Below, piece by piece: positions 9,003 to 20,859 of a stretch of DNA of 64,000 bases (the first letter of the stretch is position 1; each line of letters begins with the position of its first letter). The stretch covers positions 186,001-250,000 of the forward strand of contig NZ_BCTU01000007.1 in NCBI RefSeq assembly GCF_001590925.1, given 5' to 3'. A model generated the notes under the pieces. It did no database searches, was not told the origin of the DNA, and saw nothing but the letters and a program-made list of their open reading frames with translations. Made by a program: the position numbers and the translations under genes. Source of the stretch: Serratia plymuthica NBRC 102599. GTDB taxonomy: Bacteria; Pseudomonadota; Gammaproteobacteria; Enterobacterales; Enterobacteriaceae.

Positions 9003-10850
9003 TCAGATAGACAGCTTGTTAATGCGTTTGCCGCCGTAAAGCAGGTTGACGATGGCACGGGTACCGACAATTGCGGTGAACATGGACGTCGCCACACCGA
9101 TTGCGGTCGTAATCGCAAAGCCCTTGATCGAACCGGTGCCCACTGCGTACAGAATGATGGCGGTGATCAGGGTGGTGATGTTGGCGTCAACAATACTGGA
9201 GAACGCGCCTTTATAGCCTTCATGGATCGCCTGTTGAATGGAACGTCCATTCTTCAGCTCTTCCTTGATACGTTCGTTTATCAGTACGTTGGCGTCGACC
9301 GCCACCGCCAGCGTCAGCACGATACCGGCAATACCCGGCATGGTCAGTGTCGCCCCCGGCAACAAGGACATCACGCCGACAATCAGCACCAGGTTGGCCA
9401 CCAGCGCCGTCGTGGCGATCATGCCGAACTTACGGTACCAAACCACCATGAACACGATAGAAGCCACCAGGCCCCACAAACAGGCTTCCAGACCTTGGGT
9501 AATGTTCTGTTGCCCCAGGGTTGGGCCGATAGTACGTTCTTCCACGATCTGGATAGGTGCAATCAGCGCACCGGCGCGCAGCAGCAGCGAGAGCTGACGT
9601 GCTTCGTTCGGGTTGCCGATACCGGTGATACGGAAGCTGTTGCCCAAGCGTGACTGAATGTTCGCCACGTTGATCACTTCTTCCTGCTTCACCAGAATCG
9701 CACGGCCGTTGGCGTCTTTCTTGCCGCTGTCCTTATACTCCACGAACAGGGTCGCCATCGGTTTGCCGATGTTGTCCTTGGTGAAGTTGGACATTGACGT
9801 GCCACCGGCGCTGTCGAGCGAGATATTAACCTGCGGCTGGTTGTATTCGTCGGTGCTGGAGGTAGAGTCGGTGATGTGGTCACCGGTCAGGATCACACGC
9901 TTATACAGCACTACCGGCTGGCCTTCGCGCGTGTTTTTCACCTCGGAATCACCCGGTACACGGCCGTTGGCCGCGGCTGTCGCATCCGCGTTGGTGTTGA
10001 CCAAGCGGAATTCCAACGTAGCGGTAGCGCCCAGAATCTCTTTGGCGCGTGCGGTGTCCTGGATACCCGGCAATTCAACCACGATACGGTCAGAGCCCTG
10101 GCGCTGCACCAGCGGTTCGGCAACGCCGAGCTGGTTGACGCGGTTACGCAGGATAGTGATGTTCTGCTGCACCGCATATTCGCGCGCTTCGCTCAGACGA
10201 GCATCCGTCAGGCTGGCTTTCAGGGTGTTGGTGCCATTGGCGGAAAGCACCAGATCGCGCTGACGCGGGGTAATGTAGCTGATGGCCTGATCGCGGGCGC
10301 CATCGTCACGGAAGCGAACTTCCACGCCGTTGTTGTCCAGCTTGCGGATAGACGCATAAGGAATGCCCTTTTCACGCAATTCGCTGCGCAGGGTATCCAT
10401 GGTTTGTTCCTGCAGCTTGCCCAGCGCGGTGTCCATGTCCACTTCCATCAGGAAGTGCACGCCACCACGCAGGTCCAGGCCCAGCTTCATCGGTTCGGCG
10501 CCCAACATGGCCAACCAGGCCGGCGTGGCCGGAGCCAGGTTCAGCGCGACGACGAACTTGTCGCCCAGCTCCGCCATCAAGGCTTCACGGGCACGCAACT
10601 GAACGTCAGGATCTTTAAAGCGAGCCAGGATGGCGCCATTTTCCAGCGCAATCGACTTGCTCGCGATATTGTCTTTTTCTAATACGGTACGGACTTGGTC
10701 CAGCGTAGTTTCACTGGCGGCGACACCGCGCGCGCCAGTGATTTGTACAGCCGGATCCTCACCATAGAGGTTGGGAAGCGCATAAAGCAGACCGACGATG
10801 ATCACCACGATCAGCATCAGATACTTCCACAAAGGATAACGGTTTAGCAC
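9003..10850 (-). CDS. secD: protein translocase subunit SecD
   Basis: SecD is the large partner of SecF, with six membrane helices and a big periplasmic P1 domain that grips emerging preproteins. Its 615 residues equal the E. coli length. Visible landmarks are the first membrane helix (about residues 8-27), the D1 motif [10 protein letters not shown] near residue 123, and the C-terminal RND-like block with [17 protein letters not shown]. It follows yajC by 25 bases and precedes secF in a yajC-secD-secF operon. Confidence 0.98.
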   Translation of the reverse strand: MLNRYPLWKYLMLIVVIIVGLLYALPNLYGEDPAVQITGARGVAASETTLDQVRTVLEKDNIASKSIALENGAILARFKDPDVQLRAREALMAELGDKFVVALNLAPATPAWLAMLGAEPMKLGLDLRGGVHFLMEVDMDTALGKLQEQTMDTLRSELREKGIPYASIRKLDNNGVEVRFRDDGARDQAISYITPRQRDLVLSANGTNTLKASLTDARLSEAREYAVQQNITILRNRVNQLGVAEPLVQRQGSDRIVVELPGIQDTARAKEILGATATLEFRLVNTNADATAAANGRVPGDSEVKNTREGQPVVLYKRVILTGDHITDSTSSTDEYNQPQVNISLDSAGGTSMSNFTKDNIGKPMATLFVEYKDSGKKDANGRAILVKQEEVINVANIQSRLGNSFRITGIGNPNEARQLSLLLRAGALIAPIQIVEERTIGPTLGQQNITQGLEACLWGLVASIVFMVVWYRKFGMIATTALVANLVLIVGVMSLLPGATLTMPGIAGIVLTLAVAVDANVLINERIKEELKNGRSIQQAIHEGYKGAFSSIVDANITTLITAIILYAVGTGSIKGFAITTAIGVATSMFTAIVGTRAIVNLLYGGKRINKLSI

Positions 10851-10875
10851 GGCAATTCCCTTCGGGAAAACAAAA

Positions 10876-11208
10876 TTACAGGGCCTTCATGGTACCTTTC
10901 GGCAGAACGGCCGCCACGAAGTCACGCTTGATCATCACTTCCGTGGTGTCGTTCAGCGCAATGGCGATGATGCCGGTGTCAGCCACTTTGGTCACGCGGC
11001 CAATCAGGCCACCGGTGGTCAGCACTTCATCACCCTTGCCAATCGAGTCCATCAGCTTCTTGTGCTCTTTAGCGCGTTTTTGCTGCGGGCGCAGGATCAT
11101 GAAATAGAAAATCAGACCAAACACGACCAGCATAATGATCAGAGAGTACGGGCTTCCCTGAGCCGGGGCCCCTGCGGATGCGACGGCGTCAGAAATGAAA
11201 AAGCTCAT
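10876..11208 (-). CDS. yajC: Sec translocon accessory subunit YajC
   Basis: YajC is a small single-pass membrane protein of the SecDF-YajC complex. The 110-residue length equals E. coli. One membrane helix (about residues 20-40, [19 protein letters not shown]) is followed by the basic segment [13 protein letters not shown] and a soluble C-terminal domain. It lies 33 bases after tgt and 25 bases before secD, in the conserved queA-tgt-yajC-secDF order. Confidence 0.97.
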   Translation of the reverse strand: MSFFISDAVASAGAPAQGSPYSLIIMLVVFGLIFYFMILRPQQKRAKEHKKLMDSIGKGDEVLTTGGLIGRVTKVADTGIIAIALNDTTEVMIKRDFVAAVLPKGTMKAL

Positions 11209-11241
11209 TGAAATTCCCTCATTAAGTTATCAATTATTAAT

Positions 11242-12438
<1,197 letters not shown>

Positions 12439-13509
12439 TCAGGCGCCGACGGACTCGTGTTCCGCCTGCGGGTTACGGCTGATGAACATCGCATCGCCAT
12501 AGCTGAAGAAACGGTACTGCTCGGCCACCGCCTGCTGATAAGCATGCATGGTGTTTTTATAACCGGCGAAGGCGGATACCAACATGATCAGCGTCGACTC
12601 CGGCAGGTGAAAATTGGTCACCAGCGCGTCGATCACCTGGTAGTGATAGCCTGGGAAGATAAAGATGCTGGTATCGCCGAAGAACGGCGCAATCAGCGCG
12701 TCCTTGCTGGCGTTGGCCGCGCTTTCCAGCGAACGTACCGAGGTGGTTCCCACCGCCACTACGCGCTTGCCACGTGCTTTACAGGCCAGCACCGCGTCAA
12801 CCACTTCCTGCGGAACCTCGGCGTACTCCGCGTGCATCACGTGCTCTTCAATGGTTTCCACCCGCACCGGCTGGAAAGTGCCCGCGCCCACATGCAGGGT
12901 GACAAAAGCCATCTCAATGCCCTTCGCGCGCAACGCAGCCAGCAGCGGCTCATCGAAGTGCAGCCCGGCGGTCGGTGCCGCAACGGCGCCCGGTTTCTCG
13001 CTGTAAACCGTCTGATAAAGCTCGCGGTCGGCGTCTTCATCCGGCCGATCGATATAAGGCGGCAACGGCATATGGCCAACGGCATTGAGGATAGTGAACA
13101 CATCGCGCTCATCGTCGAAGCGCAATTCGAACAGCGTATCGTGGCGCGCCACCATGGTAGCGGCAACGCTTTCGTCATCGCCCAGCAGCAGTTCAGCGCC
13201 CGGCTTTGGCGCTTTTGAAGCGCGCACGTGCGCCAACACCCGATGATCGTCCAGCACGCGCTCGACCAGCACTTCAATCTTGCCGCCGCTGACCTTGCGG
13301 CCAAACATGCGCGCCGGGATCACCCGGGTATTGTTGAATACCAGCAGATCGCCGGCTTCCAGGTTATCCAGCAGATCGGTGAATACGCCGTGCGTCAGCG
13401 CCCCGCTCGGCCCGTCCAGCTGCAGCAAACGGCAACCGCTGCGCTCAGGCTGAGGATAATGGGCAATCAGGGACTCGGGAAGTTCAAAGGAAAAATCGGC
13501 GACGCGCAT
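12439..13509 (-). CDS. queA: S-adenosylmethionine:tRNA ribosyltransferase-isomerase
   Basis: QueA transfers and rearranges the ribosyl group of S-adenosylmethionine onto preQ1-tRNA to give epoxyqueuosine. The 356-residue length matches the family. Typical segments are [18 protein letters not shown] at the N-terminus, [15 protein letters not shown], and the conserved [13 protein letters not shown] and [11 protein letters not shown] stretches. It is the first gene of the queA-tgt-yajC-secD-secF string and is divergent from acpH. Confidence 0.98.
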   Translation of the reverse strand: MRVADFSFELPESLIAHYPQPERSGCRLLQLDGPSGALTHGVFTDLLDNLEAGDLLVFNNTRVIPARMFGRKVSGGKIEVLVERVLDDHRVLAHVRASKAPKPGAELLLGDDESVAATMVARHDTLFELRFDDERDVFTILNAVGHMPLPPYIDRPDEDADRELYQTVYSEKPGAVAAPTAGLHFDEPLLAALRAKGIEMAFVTLHVGAGTFQPVRVETIEEHVMHAEYAEVPQEVVDAVLACKARGKRVVAVGTTSVRSLESAANASKDALIAPFFGDTSIFIFPGYHYQVIDALVTNFHLPESTLIMLVSAFAGYKNTMHAYQQAVAEQYRFFSYGDAMFISRNPQAEHESVGA

Positions 13510-13629
13510 GGGTATTCACTTCTTCAATATAAGACTGGTTGGTAAAAAACAAGCGGCCTAGTCTAAAGCCGCGGGCGGTCAGCAGCAAGAAATAAGGAGG
13601 ATTTGCACGACTTCGGATACAATGCCCGG

Positions 13630-14211
13630 ATGAACTTCCTTGCACATCTCCATTTGGCTCAGTTGGCGGAAAGCTCACTGCTGGGCAACCTGTTGGCCGA
13701 CTTCGTGCGCGGCAACCCCGCAGGCGAGTACCATCCCGAGGTAGTGGCCGGCATAATGATGCACCGCCGCGTCGACGTACTGACCGACAGCCTGCCGCAG
13801 GTGAAGGTCTGCCGTGACTTCTTCAGTGACGAACACCGCCGCGTGGCGCCCATCACGCTCGACGTGGTGTGGGATCATTTCCTGGCGCGCCACTGGCAGC
13901 AGTTGGAGCCGTCCCTCAGCCTCCACAGCTTTACCCAAGAGGCCCGCAGTCAGATCGTGCCGCATTTGCCGCTGACGCCGCCGCGCTTTCAGAACTTAAA
14001 CGGGTATTTATGGCAGGAACGTTGGCTGGAGCGCTACGCCGAGTTGCCGTTTATCGGCACCGTGCTGGCGGGCATGGCCAGCCGCCGCCCACGCCTGGCC
14101 GCTCTGGCCGGCTCCTTCGCCGACGTGGAGCGCCACTATCATCAGCTTGAAACACAGTTCTGGCAGTTTTATCCGCAGATGATGCGGCAGGCAAAAGACA
14201 AAAAGCTTTAA
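13630..14211 (+). CDS. acpH: acyl carrier protein phosphodiesterase
   Basis: AcpH hydrolyses the 4'-phosphopantetheine group from holo-ACP, an HD-domain-like reaction. I take the ATG at 13630 ([20 protein letters not shown]), which gives 193 residues, the E. coli length. The upstream ATG at 13603 adds nine residues without family support. The characteristic N-terminus, the HRRVD motif and the region [13 protein letters not shown] are present. It is divergent from queA, as in E. coli (old name yajB). Confidence 0.93.
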   Translation: MNFLAHLHLAQLAESSLLGNLLADFVRGNPAGEYHPEVVAGIMMHRRVDVLTDSLPQVKVCRDFFSDEHRRVAPITLDVVWDHFLARHWQQLEPSLSLHSFTQEARSQIVPHLPLTPPRFQNLNGYLWQERWLERYAELPFIGTVLAGMASRRPRLAALAGSFADVERHYHQLETQFWQFYPQMMRQAKDKKL

Positions 14212-14326
14212 CGTCAAACCAAACCCGTTGAAAATGCGACGCTTTACAAGAAATCGGGTTTTAAGCCTTGCCCTTTTGCAGGAAAAGGTTACTTTTAAAG
14301 CTTGCTAAATTTAATCATCGAATTCG

Positions 14327-14363
14327 ATAGGTAAAAGCTATCTCATCGATTGGTCTTTTACCC
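14327..14363 (+). promoter_or_regulatory. predicted OxyR binding site
   Basis: The first half, ATAGGTAAAAGCTAT, matches the published OxyR half-site pattern ATAGntnnnanCTAT at every defined position. Seven bases later comes a weaker second half, ATTG-N7-ACCC. The spacing of the four tetramers (7-7-7) is exactly that of a tetrameric OxyR site. It abuts a weak -35 element of the promoter for the peroxiredoxin gene at 14441, the classic arrangement for activation by oxidised OxyR. Confidence 0.7.
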
Positions 14364-14392
14364 TTTATTCGCCGAGTCTTGGTCCCTATACT
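14364..14392 (+). promoter_or_regulatory. sigma-70 promoter of the peroxiredoxin gene
   Basis: A poor -35 (TTTATT, 14364-14369) is followed after 17 bases by a good -10 (TATACT, 14387-14392). The weak -35 directly downstream of the OxyR-like site fits an activator-dependent promoter. The transcript would start near 14399 and give a leader of about 40 bases. Confidence 0.6.
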
Positions 14393-14440
14393 GGCCCTTG
14401 CTTTTACATCAACCCCTTAACACCTATTACAGGAGTAATT

Positions 14441-15043
14441 ATGGTCCTGGTAACTCGTCAAGCCCCTGACTTCACTGCAGCTGCCGTATTGGGCAGCGGC
14501 GAAATCGTTGAAAACTTCAACTTTAAGAAGCACCTGAACGGTAAACCAGCCGTACTGTTCTTCTGGCCGATGGACTTCACCTTCGTATGTCCTTCTGAGC
14601 TGATCGCTTTCGATCACCGCTATGAAGAATTCCAGAAGCGTGGCGTTGAAGTGGTTGGCGTTTCATTCGACTCAGAATTCGTTCACAACGCATGGCGTAA
14701 AACCCCTGTCGAAAATGGCGGCATCGGTGAAGTGAAATACGCCATGGTTGCTGACATCAAGCGTGAAATTCAGAAAGCTTACGGCATCGAACACCCAGAA
14801 GCCGGCGTTGCGCTGCGCGGTTCTTTCCTGATCGACAAAGACGGTGTGGTTCGTGCTCAGGTTGTTAACGACCTGCCAATCGGCCGTAACATCGACGAAA
14901 TGATCCGTACCGTTGACGCGCTGCAATTCCACGAAGAGCACGGCGAAGTGTGCCCGGCTCAGTGGGAAAAAGGCAAAGCAGGTATGGGCGCATCTCCAGA
15001 CGGCGTAGCTAAATACCTGTCCGAGAACGCTTCCAAGCTGTAA
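14441..15043 (+). CDS. typical 2-Cys peroxiredoxin (AhpC/TSA family)
   Basis: A cytosolic peroxidase that reduces hydrogen peroxide and organic hydroperoxides. The peroxidatic Cys50 lies in FTFVCPSE and the resolving Cys171 in GEVCPAQW, so it is a typical 2-Cys enzyme of 200 residues. It is of the TsaA/peroxiredoxin-C type; no ahpF reductase gene adjoins it, so reduction by thioredoxin or a distant AhpF is likely. ACAGGAG precedes the ATG. It is monocistronic, with an OxyR-like site upstream and a strong terminator downstream. Codon use looks like that of a highly expressed gene. Confidence 0.95.
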   Translation: MVLVTRQAPDFTAAAVLGSGEIVENFNFKKHLNGKPAVLFFWPMDFTFVCPSELIAFDHRYEEFQKRGVEVVGVSFDSEFVHNAWRKTPVENGGIGEVKYAMVADIKREIQKAYGIEHPEAGVALRGSFLIDKDGVVRAQVVNDLPIGRNIDEMIRTVDALQFHEEHGEVCPAQWEKGKAGMGASPDGVAKYLSENASKL

Positions 15044-15064
15044 TTGCAGCCTGCAAGTGAATCA

Positions 15065-15091
15065 ACCGGCCCTCGAGGCCGGTTTTTTTTT
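15065..15091 (+). terminator. intrinsic terminator of the peroxiredoxin gene
   Basis: Perfect 7-bp arms ACCGGCC and GGCCGGT enclose CTCGA and run into nine T. It lies about 20 bases after the stop codon. Confidence 0.92.
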
Positions 15092-15273
15092 GCTCTTTTT
15101 TAGGGCAGCATGCCCCTCATTCGGGCTTTATTTCCCTGTTTCCGCTCACATTTTCTGCCCTGAACACCGCGTAATCCCCCACCTGTAGCTACTATAAATA
15201 ACGCTGGCTCGCTCTTTGCAGGGTAAAACGGCAAGCCAATCACAATAAGAACACTGACAGGGTAGGAATAACT

Positions 15274-17037
15274 ATGTTTTTACAGAAATGGAGCAAGCCG
15301 CTGACCATGGCGGCCCTGCTGGTCAGCAGCAGCCTGTATGCCGCCTCCAACCCGGCGGTCGAAGCCAAAAATGGCATGGTAGTGACATCGCAACATCTCG
15401 CCTCGCAGGTTGGCGTCGATATCCTCAAGCTGGGCGGCAACGCCATCGATGCCGCAGTGGCAGTCGGCTATGCGCAGGCGGTGGTGAACCCCTGCTGCGG
15501 CAATATCGGCGGCGGCGGTTTTATGACGATACACCTGGCCGAGGGTACCGACACCTTTATCAACTTCCGTGAAACCGCTCCGGCGGCGGCCAGCGCCAAC
15601 ATGTATCTGGACGCCGAAGGCAACGTGAAAAAAGGTGCCAGCCTGTATGGCTATCTGGCGGCGGGCGTACCGGGCACCGTGCTGGGCATGGAAACCGCAC
15701 GCCAGAAATACGGCAAGCTGAGCCGTGAGCAGGTGATGGGGCCGGCGATCAAACTGGCGCGCGAAGGCTTTGTACTGACCCGTGCCGATACCGATATTCT
15801 CGACACCACCGTCGCCCGCTTCAAACAGGACCCGGAATCCGCCAAAATCTTCCTGCGCCCGGACGGCACCGCACTGCAACCGGGCGACCGTCTGGTGCAG
15901 AGCGATCTGGCCAACACCCTGGAAGCCATCGCCAAAGACGGCCCGGACGCCTTCTATAAGGGCAAGATCCCGCAGGCCGTGGAGGCCGCAGCCAAACAAG
16001 GCGGCGGCATCCTGACGGCGACCGACTTCGCCAACTACAAAGTGACCGAAACGCCGCCCATTACCTGCAGCTACCGTGGCTATAAATTTGTTTCTGCACC
16101 GCCACCCAGCTCCGGCGGCGTAACGCTGTGCGAAATCCTCAACGTGGTCGAAGGTTATGATCTGAAAAGTATGGGCTTTAACTCGGCGGCGGCCATTCAC
16201 ACCCTGACCGAAGCGATGCGCCACGCCTATATGGACCGTAATACCTACCTTGGCGACCCGGAATTCATCAAGAACCCGATCGATCGCTTGGTCAGCAAGA
16301 GCTATGCCGAAGAGATCCGCAAAAAAATTGTCGCTGACAAGGCCACGCCGTCAGAGAACGTGCAGCCGGGCATGGAACCCCACGAGAAACCGGAAACCAC
16401 CCACTATTCTATTGTCGATCATGACGGCAATGCGGTCTCCACCACCTATACCGTCAACGGCCGCTTTGGCGCGGTCGTGATAGCACCGGGAACAGGCTTC
16501 TTCCTCAACGATGAAATGGACGATTTCACCGTTAAAGTCGGCGAGAAAAACCTCTACGGACTGGTGCAGGGCACCGCCAACAGCATTGCCCCCGGTAAGC
16601 GCCCACTATCGTCGATGAGCCCGACACTGGTGACCAAAGACAACAAAATCTTTATGGTGCTCGGCTCGCCGGGCGGATCGCGCATCATCACCATCACCCT
16701 GCAAACCGCGCTGAACGTGATCGACCACGGCATGGCGCCGCAGGAAGCGGTGGATGCGCCGCGTATTCACCATCAGTGGCTGCCGGACGAAGTGTATTAC
16801 GAGCAGCGTGGCGTCTCCGCCGATACGCTGAAACTCCTCAGCGGCATGGGGTACAAGATGGTCGAGCAAACGCCGTGGGGCGCCGCCGAGCTGATTCTGG
16901 TGGGCCTGCCGGGTGCCGCAGGCGTTAGCCCGGCCAACTCCGGCAACGACTCTGCGGTTTCCGGCAAGGTACGCGAAGGTTATCTTTACGGTGCCAATGA
17001 CGTGCGCCGCCCGGCAGGTTCAGCGGTAGGCTATTGA
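15274..17037 (+). CDS. ggt: periplasmic gamma-glutamyltransferase
   Basis: Ggt cleaves the gamma-glutamyl bond of glutathione and related peptides in the periplasm. It is made as a precursor that self-cleaves. A signal peptide is visible (basic start, then TMAALLVSSSLYA, cleavage after residue 23 or so). The catalytic Thr that becomes the N-terminus of the small subunit is Thr376, in PETTHYSIVDHDG. The oxyanion motif GSPGGSR follows later. Length is 587 residues, like E. coli Ggt. An in-frame insertion-like stretch near residues 545-560 (GAAGVSPANSGNDSAVSG) appears loop-like. Confidence 0.95.
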   Translation: MFLQKWSKPLTMAALLVSSSLYAASNPAVEAKNGMVVTSQHLASQVGVDILKLGGNAIDAAVAVGYAQAVVNPCCGNIGGGGFMTIHLAEGTDTFINFRETAPAAASANMYLDAEGNVKKGASLYGYLAAGVPGTVLGMETARQKYGKLSREQVMGPAIKLAREGFVLTRADTDILDTTVARFKQDPESAKIFLRPDGTALQPGDRLVQSDLANTLEAIAKDGPDAFYKGKIPQAVEAAAKQGGGILTATDFANYKVTETPPITCSYRGYKFVSAPPPSSGGVTLCEILNVVEGYDLKSMGFNSAAAIHTLTEAMRHAYMDRNTYLGDPEFIKNPIDRLVSKSYAEEIRKKIVADKATPSENVQPGMEPHEKPETTHYSIVDHDGNAVSTTYTVNGRFGAVVIAPGTGFFLNDEMDDFTVKVGEKNLYGLVQGTANSIAPGKRPLSSMSPTLVTKDNKIFMVLGSPGGSRIITITLQTALNVIDHGMAPQEAVDAPRIHHQWLPDEVYYEQRGVSADTLKLLSGMGYKMVEQTPWGAAELILVGLPGAAGVSPANSGNDSAVSGKVREGYLYGANDVRRPAGSAVGY

Positions 17038-17073
17038 TCTTATGGAAAGTGTGAACGCACACTAACTTAATCA

Positions 17074-17093
17074 GGGGCCGGTCCGCCGGCCCC
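17074..17093. terminator. hairpin between convergent ggt and malZ
   Basis: Perfect 8-bp arms GGGGCCGG and CCGGCCCC with a TCCG tetraloop, 10 bases before the malZ stop and 37 bases after the ggt stop. No T run follows, so it would be a weak or Rho-assisted terminator for both genes. Confidence 0.45.
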
Positions 17094-17102
17094 GTCGCCG
17101 CT

Positions 17103-18926
17103 TTACCCTATCCGACGCCACAAGGTGACCGACTCTTCGCCCAGTTGCAGCGTCATGCCGTTTTGCTCTTCTCTCAGCTCACCATGCCCTTCCAGCCGCT
17201 GCCATTTGCCTGCGGCCAGCAGCGGGCTGTACGGCAATGCCACTTCACCGCTGCCGCCACGCTGTAACGCCACCACTACCTGCTCCCGTTGATAAAGGCG
17301 CACGAATACCAACGTTTCACCGGCGGCATATAACACCTGGCAACCACCGCGACGCAGCGCCAGACTCTGTTTACGCAGCGCCGCCATCCGTTGGCACAGC
17401 GCCAGCAGGCTCTGATCCCACTGATTTTCATCCCACGGGAACGGCTTGCGACAGAACGGGTCGTTGGCGCCATCCAGGCCAATCTCGTCGCCATAATATA
17501 AGCAGGGAACGCCAATCCAGCTCATCAGCCACACCGCCGCCATCTGCATGCGCGCCTGATTGCCCTGCAACAGCGTCAGGAAACGCGCAGTATCATGGCT
17601 GTCGAGCTGGTTAAACTGAATCAGTTGGCTGCCGTGCGGCAATCCGGCACGGTAGCCGTCCATCCACTGCGCGCAGTCCGCAGCGTCCATCTGCACCGGG
17701 TGATGCGCCACATCCAGTCCGGCAAGGAACCCCCTTACCGGCAGGGCGAAGCCCATATAGTTCATCGCCGCATCTTCTACGCCGGCATGCAGCCAACGGC
17801 GCGCATCGCCAAAATGTTCGCCCAGCACGTAGGCCTGCGGGTTTTCCTGTTTAACCGCCTGATAAATGCCGGCAAGGTGTTGGAGATTGCCGGTAGCACC
17901 GCCGTTCTCACCCAGCATATGCACCACGTCCAGCCGCCAACCGTCGATGCTGTAGGGTGGGCGTAACCAGTGGCGCACCACGCTACCGTCGCCGCGATAA
18001 ATCCTCTCGGCTACCTGAGGTTCGGCAAAATTGAGCTTCGGCAGGCTGGCGTTGCCTTTCCAGTCCAGCGCCCGGCCATCAGGGTAGAAATTGAACCAGC
18101 CGCGGTACGGTGAATCCGGGTGGTGGCAGGCGCCGTTGTCGCCCTGCTGGTGACGATCAAACCAGGGGTGGGAATCGCCGGTATGATTAAACACCCCGTC
18201 CAGCACCAGTTTCATCCCCACCTTGTGAGTACTCACTCGCAAACGCTGCAAGGCGGCATTGCCGCCGAAATAGGGATCGACCTGATAATAGTCTTCGGTA
18301 TCGTATTTATGCACGCTCGGCGCGGTGAAAATCGGGTTCAGGTACAGCGCCGTGACGCCCAGTTTCTGCAGGTAAGGCAGCTTTTGACTGATGCCATCCA
18401 AATCGCCGCCATAGAAAGTGGAAGCGGCATCCCGGTCTTCCAGCGGATGCTGCCAGTCGCGACGCACCACGTCGCAACCGGCTGCGTGATGGCGATAGCT
18501 GCCGTTTTGAATACCGTGCTCGCCGCCGCTGCCGGCGAAACGATCGGGGAAAATTTGATAAAATATCTGATCCGCCACCCAGGCCGGGCTGCGGTCAGGT
18601 TCGTCGAGCGCAAACTGCGCCAGTTGGCCCGGCGGGATCAGCGACCACCCCTGAGGCCCGAACCATTGTTGACGATCGGCCCACACCAGTTTGAAGCAGT
18701 AGCGCCGCGTGGCCTCTCCTTCGTTCAGCGTCAGGCTGGCCTGATAACGCCACCGGCCTTCAGCGCTGTGCGCTTTCATGATCAGCAGCCATTCTTCATT
18801 ATCCGGCTCGGCGCGTAAAAACACCCTTTCAGGCAAATCATTACCCTGTAACCACAGCGTGATATCCAGGCGTTGTCCCTTCTTCACCACAAAGGGCGGG
18901 ACCGGTTGATGCCAGGCGTTAAGCAT
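17103..18926 (-). CDS. malZ: maltodextrin glucosidase
   Basis: MalZ is a cytosolic GH13 enzyme that removes glucose from the reducing end of maltodextrins. An N-terminal beta domain (1-105) precedes the TIM barrel. The nucleophile Asp333 is in GWRLDVVHM, the acid/base Glu370 in VLGEHFG, and the third acidic residue in [10 protein letters not shown] near residue 450. Length 607 fits E. coli MalZ. In E. coli malZ lies between proY and acpH; here ggt, the peroxiredoxin gene, ybdG and higBA have been inserted around it. A possible MalT box is upstream. Confidence 0.95.
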   Translation of the reverse strand: MLNAWHQPVPPFVVKKGQRLDITLWLQGNDLPERVFLRAEPDNEEWLLIMKAHSAEGRWRYQASLTLNEGEATRRYCFKLVWADRQQWFGPQGWSLIPPGQLAQFALDEPDRSPAWVADQIFYQIFPDRFAGSGGEHGIQNGSYRHHAAGCDVVRRDWQHPLEDRDAASTFYGGDLDGISQKLPYLQKLGVTALYLNPIFTAPSVHKYDTEDYYQVDPYFGGNAALQRLRVSTHKVGMKLVLDGVFNHTGDSHPWFDRHQQGDNGACHHPDSPYRGWFNFYPDGRALDWKGNASLPKLNFAEPQVAERIYRGDGSVVRHWLRPPYSIDGWRLDVVHMLGENGGATGNLQHLAGIYQAVKQENPQAYVLGEHFGDARRWLHAGVEDAAMNYMGFALPVRGFLAGLDVAHHPVQMDAADCAQWMDGYRAGLPHGSQLIQFNQLDSHDTARFLTLLQGNQARMQMAAVWLMSWIGVPCLYYGDEIGLDGANDPFCRKPFPWDENQWDQSLLALCQRMAALRKQSLALRRGGCQVLYAAGETLVFVRLYQREQVVVALQRGGSGEVALPYSPLLAAGKWQRLEGHGELREEQNGMTLQLGEESVTLWRRIG

Positions 18927-19027
18927 ACTGTTCTCCTGCTGTACAAAACGAAATCGACGACGTTATTCAATGCCACGAACAATGCCACGTTGAGTGCAAG
19001 TCCCCCTCCTCTTTGGCCGCTAAACTC

Positions 19028-19037
19028 GGGGAGGAGC
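19028..19037 (+). promoter_or_regulatory. possible MalT box upstream of malZ
   Basis: GGGGAGGAGC contains the GGAKGA core required by MalT and lies about 100 bases upstream of the malZ start. A second looser copy (GGGGTGGAGA) follows eight bases later. The G-rich context makes chance matches possible, so this is tentative. Confidence 0.35.
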
Positions 19038-19174
19038 CGGGGGGTGGAGATAGGCTGCCGACGGCAACCCTATGTAAAAAAGGGTAAACAGCCGCACATT
19101 ATGGCCTGCAGCCATTAGGCTAACGTCTTTTGAGTGTATTGGATATTTTTTGCGCATTTTTTAAAGGAGCGATA

Positions 19175-20440
19175 ATGCAACAACAGATAACACTGTGGCT
19201 GGAGAAGTTCGGGCTGGAATTCAGCGGGGTAATGTCTCTGCTGATGGTGCTCGGGCTGATCGTCCTGATTTCGGTGGCCATTCATCTGGTGCTGCACCGC
19301 GTGGTGCTGGCGACGATCCAGCGCCGCGGCCAGCAGTCGCAGCGCGTATGGCAACAAGCGCTCACCCAGTACAAGCTGTTTCAGCGCATGGCGCTGTTGC
19401 TGCAAGGGGTCATCATCAATCTGCAAGCGGTGCTGTGGCTGCACGCCGGCGGCGAGACGCAGGCATTCATCATCACCGCCGCACAGGTCTGGATCATGGC
19501 CTTTGCCTTGCTGTCGCTGTTTTCGCTGCTGGATACGTTATTGGCGGTGCTGCGCCAAAGCCCACTGTCGAATCAGCTGCCGCTGCGCGGCATTTTCCAG
19601 GGGCTGAAACTGGTAGCCGCCATTCTGATCGGCATCATGATCGTTTCATTGCTGATGGGCAAATCGCCATTGCTGCTGCTCAGCGGCCTGGGTGCGATGA
19701 CCGCGGTGCTGATGTTGGTGTTCAAGGATCCCATCCTCGGGCTGGTGGCCGGCATTCAGCTTTCCGCCAACGATATGCTGAAAATCGGCGACTGGCTGGA
19801 GATGCCGAAATACGGCGCGGACGGCGCGGTCATCGACATCGGCCTGACCACGGTAAAAGTCCGTAACTGGGACAACACCGTCACCACCATTCCCACCTAT
19901 GCGCTGATCTCAGATTCCTTCAAGAATTGGCGCTCAATGTCAGAATCCGGCGGGCGACGCATCAAGCGCAGCATCAATATCGACACCACCAGCGTGCATT
20001 TTCTGTCCCCGGAAGAGCAACAGCGCCTGAATCGCAATCCGCTGTTGCAGCGTTATCTGAACGATAAAACGCAAGAACTGAGCCACTATAATCAGCAGAG
20101 TGCCGTGGATCTCAGTTCACCGCTCAACGGCCGCCGTCTGACCAATCTCGGCACGCTGCGCGCCTACCTGGTGGCTTACCTGCGCGCTCACCCCAATATT
20201 CATCAGAGCATGACGCTGATGGTGCGCCAAATGGCACCGACGCCGGAGGGCTTGCCGCTGGAGATTTACGCCTTCACCAACACCACGGTGTGGGCGGAAT
20301 ACGAGAGCATTCAGGCCGATATCTTTGATCATATTCTGGCGGTGATTAACGAGTTCGATCTACGCGTGCATCAAACGCCCACCGGCAACGACATGCGTAG
20401 CATGCTGAGCCAAATGCGAGCGGCGACGGACGTTTCCTGA
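19175..20440 (+). CDS. ybdG: YbdG-type mechanosensitive ion channel (MscS family)
   Basis: This inner-membrane protein belongs to the MscS family; E. coli YbdG gives miniconductance activity and helps cells adapt to mild osmotic stress. I use the ATG at 19175, preceded by AAAGGAG, giving 421 residues. The open frame starts 15 codons earlier without a ribosome site. Four to five N-terminal membrane helices lead into the pore-lining and beta domain ([26 protein letters not shown] at about 165-190, then the soluble vestibule). E. coli ybdG lies elsewhere, so this location is a local rearrangement. Confidence 0.9.
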   Translation: MQQQITLWLEKFGLEFSGVMSLLMVLGLIVLISVAIHLVLHRVVLATIQRRGQQSQRVWQQALTQYKLFQRMALLLQGVIINLQAVLWLHAGGETQAFIITAAQVWIMAFALLSLFSLLDTLLAVLRQSPLSNQLPLRGIFQGLKLVAAILIGIMIVSLLMGKSPLLLLSGLGAMTAVLMLVFKDPILGLVAGIQLSANDMLKIGDWLEMPKYGADGAVIDIGLTTVKVRNWDNTVTTIPTYALISDSFKNWRSMSESGGRRIKRSINIDTTSVHFLSPEEQQRLNRNPLLQRYLNDKTQELSHYNQQSAVDLSSPLNGRRLTNLGTLRAYLVAYLRAHPNIHQSMTLMVRQMAPTPEGLPLEIYAFTNTTVWAEYESIQADIFDHILAVINEFDLRVHQTPTGNDMRSMLSQMRAATDVS

Positions 20441-20567
20441 CGCAGGCTGACGTAATTATGTCTGCTGGTAATGATTCCCTGTCGATTGCCAGCAGATGTC
20501 TCCAGACGCTTTTCTTCTGCGATTAAAACGGCGTTAATGCTTTTTCCCCTACTGCACAGAAGAAGAG

Positions 20568-20837
20568 ATGCCTTTGCTTAAATCGTTAAAACACCGGTTG
20601 TTTACTCTGCTGGCCACCCTGATGTTTATCGGCTGCCTGCATAGCGCTTCGCTGGATGAAAGCCGCATGAGCCGCACGCTGCAACCCTCGCTAAGTGCCC
20701 TCAGCAGCAGCATGCAGGATCTCCGTGAAGTGCTGGCGCGCTGCGCCGGCGAGGGCAAAGAAGAACGACTGTGCGACAGCAGTTTGCGCGTTGAAGCACG
20801 CGGCTCGGGTGACGATGAACCCGAGGATAGACGATAG
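20568..20837 (+). CDS. small exported protein of unknown function
   Basis: An 89-residue reading frame preceded by AGAAGAAGAG. The N-terminus (MPLLKSLKHRLFTLLATLMFIGCLHSAS) looks like a signal peptide: a basic start, a hydrophobic core and a possible cleavage site after residues 24-27. The Cys in FIGC is not a convincing lipobox. The mature part has two Cys (CAGEGKEERLC) that could form a disulphide, and a highly charged end. I do not recognise the family. An opposite-strand open frame covers it, but it lacks a ribosome site and any recognisable domain. Confidence 0.45.
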   Translation: MPLLKSLKHRLFTLLATLMFIGCLHSASLDESRMSRTLQPSLSALSSSMQDLREVLARCAGEGKEERLCDSSLRVEARGSGDDEPEDRR

Positions 20838-20859
20838 TCTGCAAGGGTCAAAACAAACC

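Noticed and set aside
19002-19012. CCCCCTCCTC on the other strand as a further MalT box for malZ
   Set aside because: The reverse strand reads GAGGAGGGGG, which lacks the required GGAKGA core; it is probably just G-rich sequence.
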